Positions 61,209 through 64,000 of a stretch of 64,000 nucleotides of DNA are shown one piece after another (the stretch's first letter is position 1; each line of letters begins with the position of its first letter). Source of the stretch: Sinotaia quadrata (taxonomy: Eukaryota > Mollusca > Gastropoda > Architaenioglossa > Viviparidae); the NCBI GenBank assembly GCA_028829895.1, contig CM054179.1, positions 105,425,875 to 105,489,874 on the forward strand. The letters run 5' to 3'. The translations under genes and the position numbers were made by a program. Under the pieces are notes generated by a model, which did not search any database, was not told the origin of the DNA, and worked only from the letters and a program-made list of their open reading frames with translations.

Positions 61209-61461
61209 TATATTTGTTTCAGTCTATGCCTGTGATATTAACTTTTACACTTCATTAGTATATTTGTTTCAGTCTATGCCTGTGATATTAACAGTTACAC
61301 TTCATTAGTATATTTGTTTCAGTCTATGCCTGTGATATTAACAGTTACACTTCATTAGTATATTTGTTTCAGTCTATGCCTGTGATATTAACAGTTACAT
61401 TTCATTAGTATATTTGTTTCAGTCTATGCCTGTGATATTAACAGTTACATTTCATTAGTGT
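61209..61461. repeat. 50-bp minisatellite, 5 copies, each with a 3' splice-site-like motif
   Basis: The unit is tatatttgtttcagtctatg, cctgtgatattaacagttac and acttcattag. Each copy carries TATTTGTTTCAG, a pyrimidine tract ending in AG. Copies differ by one or two bases. Confidence 0.95.
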
Positions 61462-61464
61462 ATT

Positions 61465-61785
61465 TGAAATGACTCTGTGAGCCACACGAATCCAGCCACT
61501 GATCTAGCAGCGATGATCTCACATGGTAATTATTAAGCACACACAGGCGAGAGGGTGTGGGAAAGAAGCTTCTTGATGCTAAAATTATGTAACTAGATCT
61601 CTCACTTAGGGAACATTTTATTTGAATTTCTTTTTTTATGTTGCTGGTAAACTCAGCACTTATAAAAGTATTTCAACGTTGTCTATATATAGACGTGAAT
61701 TGTACTATTATGTTTGAATGCATGTCGAATGCAAATTTCAGCACGCCTTCATATATGAAGTTGTCCGTTCATTATTGTCCAGCAA
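61465..61785. other. Unique sequence, no gene seen
   Basis: The ORF 61638-61880 is completed by the CT microsatellite and is not called. Confidence 0.4.
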
Positions 61786-61787
61786 AG

Positions 61788-61805
61788 TCTCTCTCCCTCC
61801 CTCTC

Positions 61806-61872
<67 letters not shown>
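61788..61872. repeat. (CT)n microsatellite
   Basis: CT and CCCT units with a pure run of about 55 bases. Confidence 0.97.
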
Positions 61873-61875
<3 letters not shown>

Positions 61876-61949
61876 TGTAAGATGTCATTAAACACAAAAT
61901 AACAAAATCATACATGCAATTTGCGAACTCATTTATTTGCTCATATGTT

Positions 61950-62133
61950 TATACAAGCGTCCAAACTAAATATCACTATATACTATATCGTAATATTGAA
62001 TACAGTATTATACAAGTGTCTAAACTAAATATCACTATATACTATATCGTAATATTGAATACAGTATTATACAAGTGTCTAAACTAAATATCACTATATA
62101 CTATATCGTAATATTGAATACAGTATTATACAA
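61950..62133. repeat. About 60-bp minisatellite, 3 copies
   Basis: The unit is caagtgtctaaactaaatat, cactatatactatatcgtaa and tattgaatacagtattata. Confidence 0.94.
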
Positions 62134-62214
62134 CATTTCATTAAGAACATAGTCATCAGTAGCAATAATTAATGTCACACTAAATTTATGGTGGAAATGA
62201 CAACATTAACCCGT

Positions 62215-62495
62215 ATTATACAATTAACATCAACTGACGCAGTTGTCCATTCATCGGCATAGTTAGCAATAGACTGTCATTATGGCTACACTATTACATA
62301 TTTTTTGACTCATCTATATAGTTAGCAATAAACTATTACTATGGCTATATAATGTTACACATTTGCCCATTCATCTGTCTAATTAGAAATAGACTATGAC
62401 TAAGGCTACACACTATTACACGTTTACCCATTCATCTGCATTGTTAGCAATATAGACTATCAGCATGGCTATACAGTATACACTATTACACGTTG
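62215..62495. repeat. Degenerate about 70-bp array, 4 copies
   Basis: Units contain ttcatctgcatagttagcaa, tagactatcactatggctac and actattacac. Confidence 0.82.
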
Positions 62496-62499
62496 TAAA

Positions 62500-63160
62500 A
62501 CTATGCATGCCTTAGTCATGAAAAGATATATCTTGGTAACTAGGACTGCACAATATCATGACACGCCAACCAGCAAAAATACACGCTAACAACTGTCAGT
62601 CATGTATGCCAAGCCGGGAGTTTGGATGGGGAGAGTGGGTTCATTTATTAATTAAATCATATTTGAAAATAGTGTTAAATAAAGATTGAAAAGGGAGGTA
62701 GATCATTCCACGCATATACTTCACTCCAGTAAAACTAACATTGCAGTTCCTTGCTTGAGCTGTTAAAATATCCGTTGAAAGATTCGAAACATTTAAATTC
62801 ATGAAATTTTCACTCTGAATAACTATATAGTCTCATATTCCTATGTGGAAAATTAAGTTCTGAATGAAGAATTAAAGTCAATTATTCAGTTTGGCATTTA
62901 CATGGTGAGGACTGCTTCTGCTTTTTTCAGCACACCTAGGCATGCATGAAACACTGGAATTCACGAAGAGAGATCATTCTAAACGGAAAACTACTGCCAC
63001 AAACGAGTTAACACCCTTGCGGAATCATGCTGTGCCTCCTTAAACTGCAAGTGAGGGGTTCCTCATCCAGCGCTAAATTCTATTCAGCGTTTAACGCTAT
63101 TGAAAGATCTACCATTACTACTGTTGTCATTGTTATTATTATTGTGGTCTATTGCTTTCG
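62500..63160. other. Unique sequence with a second weak exon candidate
   Basis: After a strong acceptor (gcttctgcttttttcag, ending about 62929) one frame stays open for 36 codons. It contains LGMHETLEFTKRDHSKRKTT and closes at TAA near 63043. No domain was recognised. It could be an alternative terminal exon or a chance pairing. Confidence 0.25.
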
Positions 63161-63163
63161 CAG

Positions 63164-63285
63164 TTTTGGAACGTATTCACGTGAACGATGCAGAGGTATC
63201 CAGTTACAGTTTCGTCACTGCTCAAGGCTCCATAGTGCAGATGCACCTTTACCAACAGCTTGTTCGTGGGCCTTTGATGTTCTAA
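63164..63285 (+). CDS. Candidate terminal coding exon of an unidentified plus-strand gene
   Basis: A strong acceptor (ttgtggtctattgctttcgcag) precedes an open frame of two split-codon bases plus 39 codons and a TAA. The peptide reads LERIHVNDAEVSSYSFV, then TAQGSIVQMHLYQQLVRGPL, ending MF. Its mix of polar and hydrophobic residues is protein-like, and the local GC rises against the AT-rich flanks. I do not recognise the family. Another frame is open for longer (63027-63356), but its translation is less protein-like and runs through the acceptor. Upstream exons were not found in the window. A possible ATTAAA poly(A) signal is near 63460. An alternative is a chance open segment behind a T-rich acceptor. 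Confidence 0.33.
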
Positions 63286-63289
63286 TTAG

Positions 63290-64000
63290 TGCGGACTTGT
63301 GGGATTCTTTTCTGTACAATTATAAATTATATTTCACTTTAGTTAGTGGATGTTGATAGAGATGTTATCATTTACTTACTTAAGCAATTGATTTAGTAAT
63401 TATTACGTAGTTCCTTTCTTTCTTGTTCAGTATGAATGAAGAGTAGATGTTTCTTTTTTTATTAAACTAAAAAAGTAGAGTATTGATATTGTTTTGTTTG
63501 AGTTGACGACGATTTGTAAATGTGCAATTTGAGAAGCTGAAGTTTTTAATATAACTAAAATCTGAAAATGGCCAGCTGGTGAATGCAATGCCTGACAGTT
63601 TCAAGTTGAAAAAAAATCCATTGGTAAAACGCACTGAGTGAAACAATTACAACACTCCCTGGTGGACACATTTCTGGCTACAATTGCAAGAAAGACTCTT
63701 GCTACAATTACAAGTTACAACCTAACATAGACTCACTAGTAAATATACAGTGAGTATACAAAGAGACCGATACACCTACAAACTGAAACTGACATATTCA
63801 TGAATACTGCGTGCGACACACAAGCTGACAACAACAAAAAATTACATTTTTATTGTTGACACAACTGGAGCTGGCTGCTTCCATTTCAAGCCTCGGAAAT
63901 AATATATCGACAGATACGATAAATGATATATCTAGCAGGCTGAAATAGAGGCATTGGTGGACACGATGAAGGTCATAACTACAGACTGAAATAGACGCAT
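63290..64000. other. AT-rich unique sequence; repeat traces at the right edge
   Basis: If the exon at 63164 is real, the first part is its 3' UTR. From about 63610 short recurrent phrases (caattacaa, actgaaatag) and a partial repeat (actgaaatagaggcattggt against actgaaatagacgcat) suggest a tandem array starting at the window edge. Confidence 0.35.

Noticed and set aside
63027..63356. 109-codon plus ORF at the right edge
   Set aside because: It overlaps a T/ATT-rich polypyrimidine tract that looks like the end of an intron. The alternative frame after the acceptor is more protein-like.

Overview
This is a window of an animal nuclear genome: AT-rich, with introns of several kilobases, GT/AG splice signals, very long GT, CT, GATA and GAAA microsatellites, and dozens of minisatellites with units of roughly 24-76 bp. 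There are no bacterial-style operons and no long intact open reading frame of recognisable function. A TTAGGG tract, a split ZU5-domain gene and the minisatellite density fit a lophotrochozoan such as a mollusc. That assignment is inference, since no species-diagnostic sequence was recognised.

The one gene I can support with confidence lies on the minus strand between about 1.1 and 16.7 kb. Five exons, read from high to low coordinates (16575-16683, 14627-14781, 10432-10645, 7837-7995, 1149-1340), have plausible splice sites and compatible intron phases. The last three encode a complete first ZU5 module followed by the start of a second. The layout resembles the tandem-ZU5 proteins (PIDD1-like and ankyrin-like). 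The second ZU5 must be completed to the left of position 1; a UPA and a death domain are expected there. The start codon was not found, so the 5' end is probably to the right of 16.7 kb.

From about 17 to 63 kb no exon can be called with confidence. The sequence is a mosaic of tandem arrays, microsatellites and AT-rich unique DNA, with a few short open segments next to splice-like signals listed as weak candidates. The best is a putative plus-strand terminal exon at 63164-63285.

Two classes of dispersed element stand out. One is a 190-bp unit (15597-15786) with an interstitial TTAGGG array between inverted CpG-rich ends and flanked by an exact 8-bp direct repeat, which looks like a non-autonomous transposon. 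The other is a pair of tRNA-like (SINE-like) relics near 12.05 and 33.43 kb. Several arrays repeat a splice-like motif in every unit, show higher-order structure, or stay open in several reading frames. Most of the apparent ORFs come from such arrays and are not evidence of protein coding.
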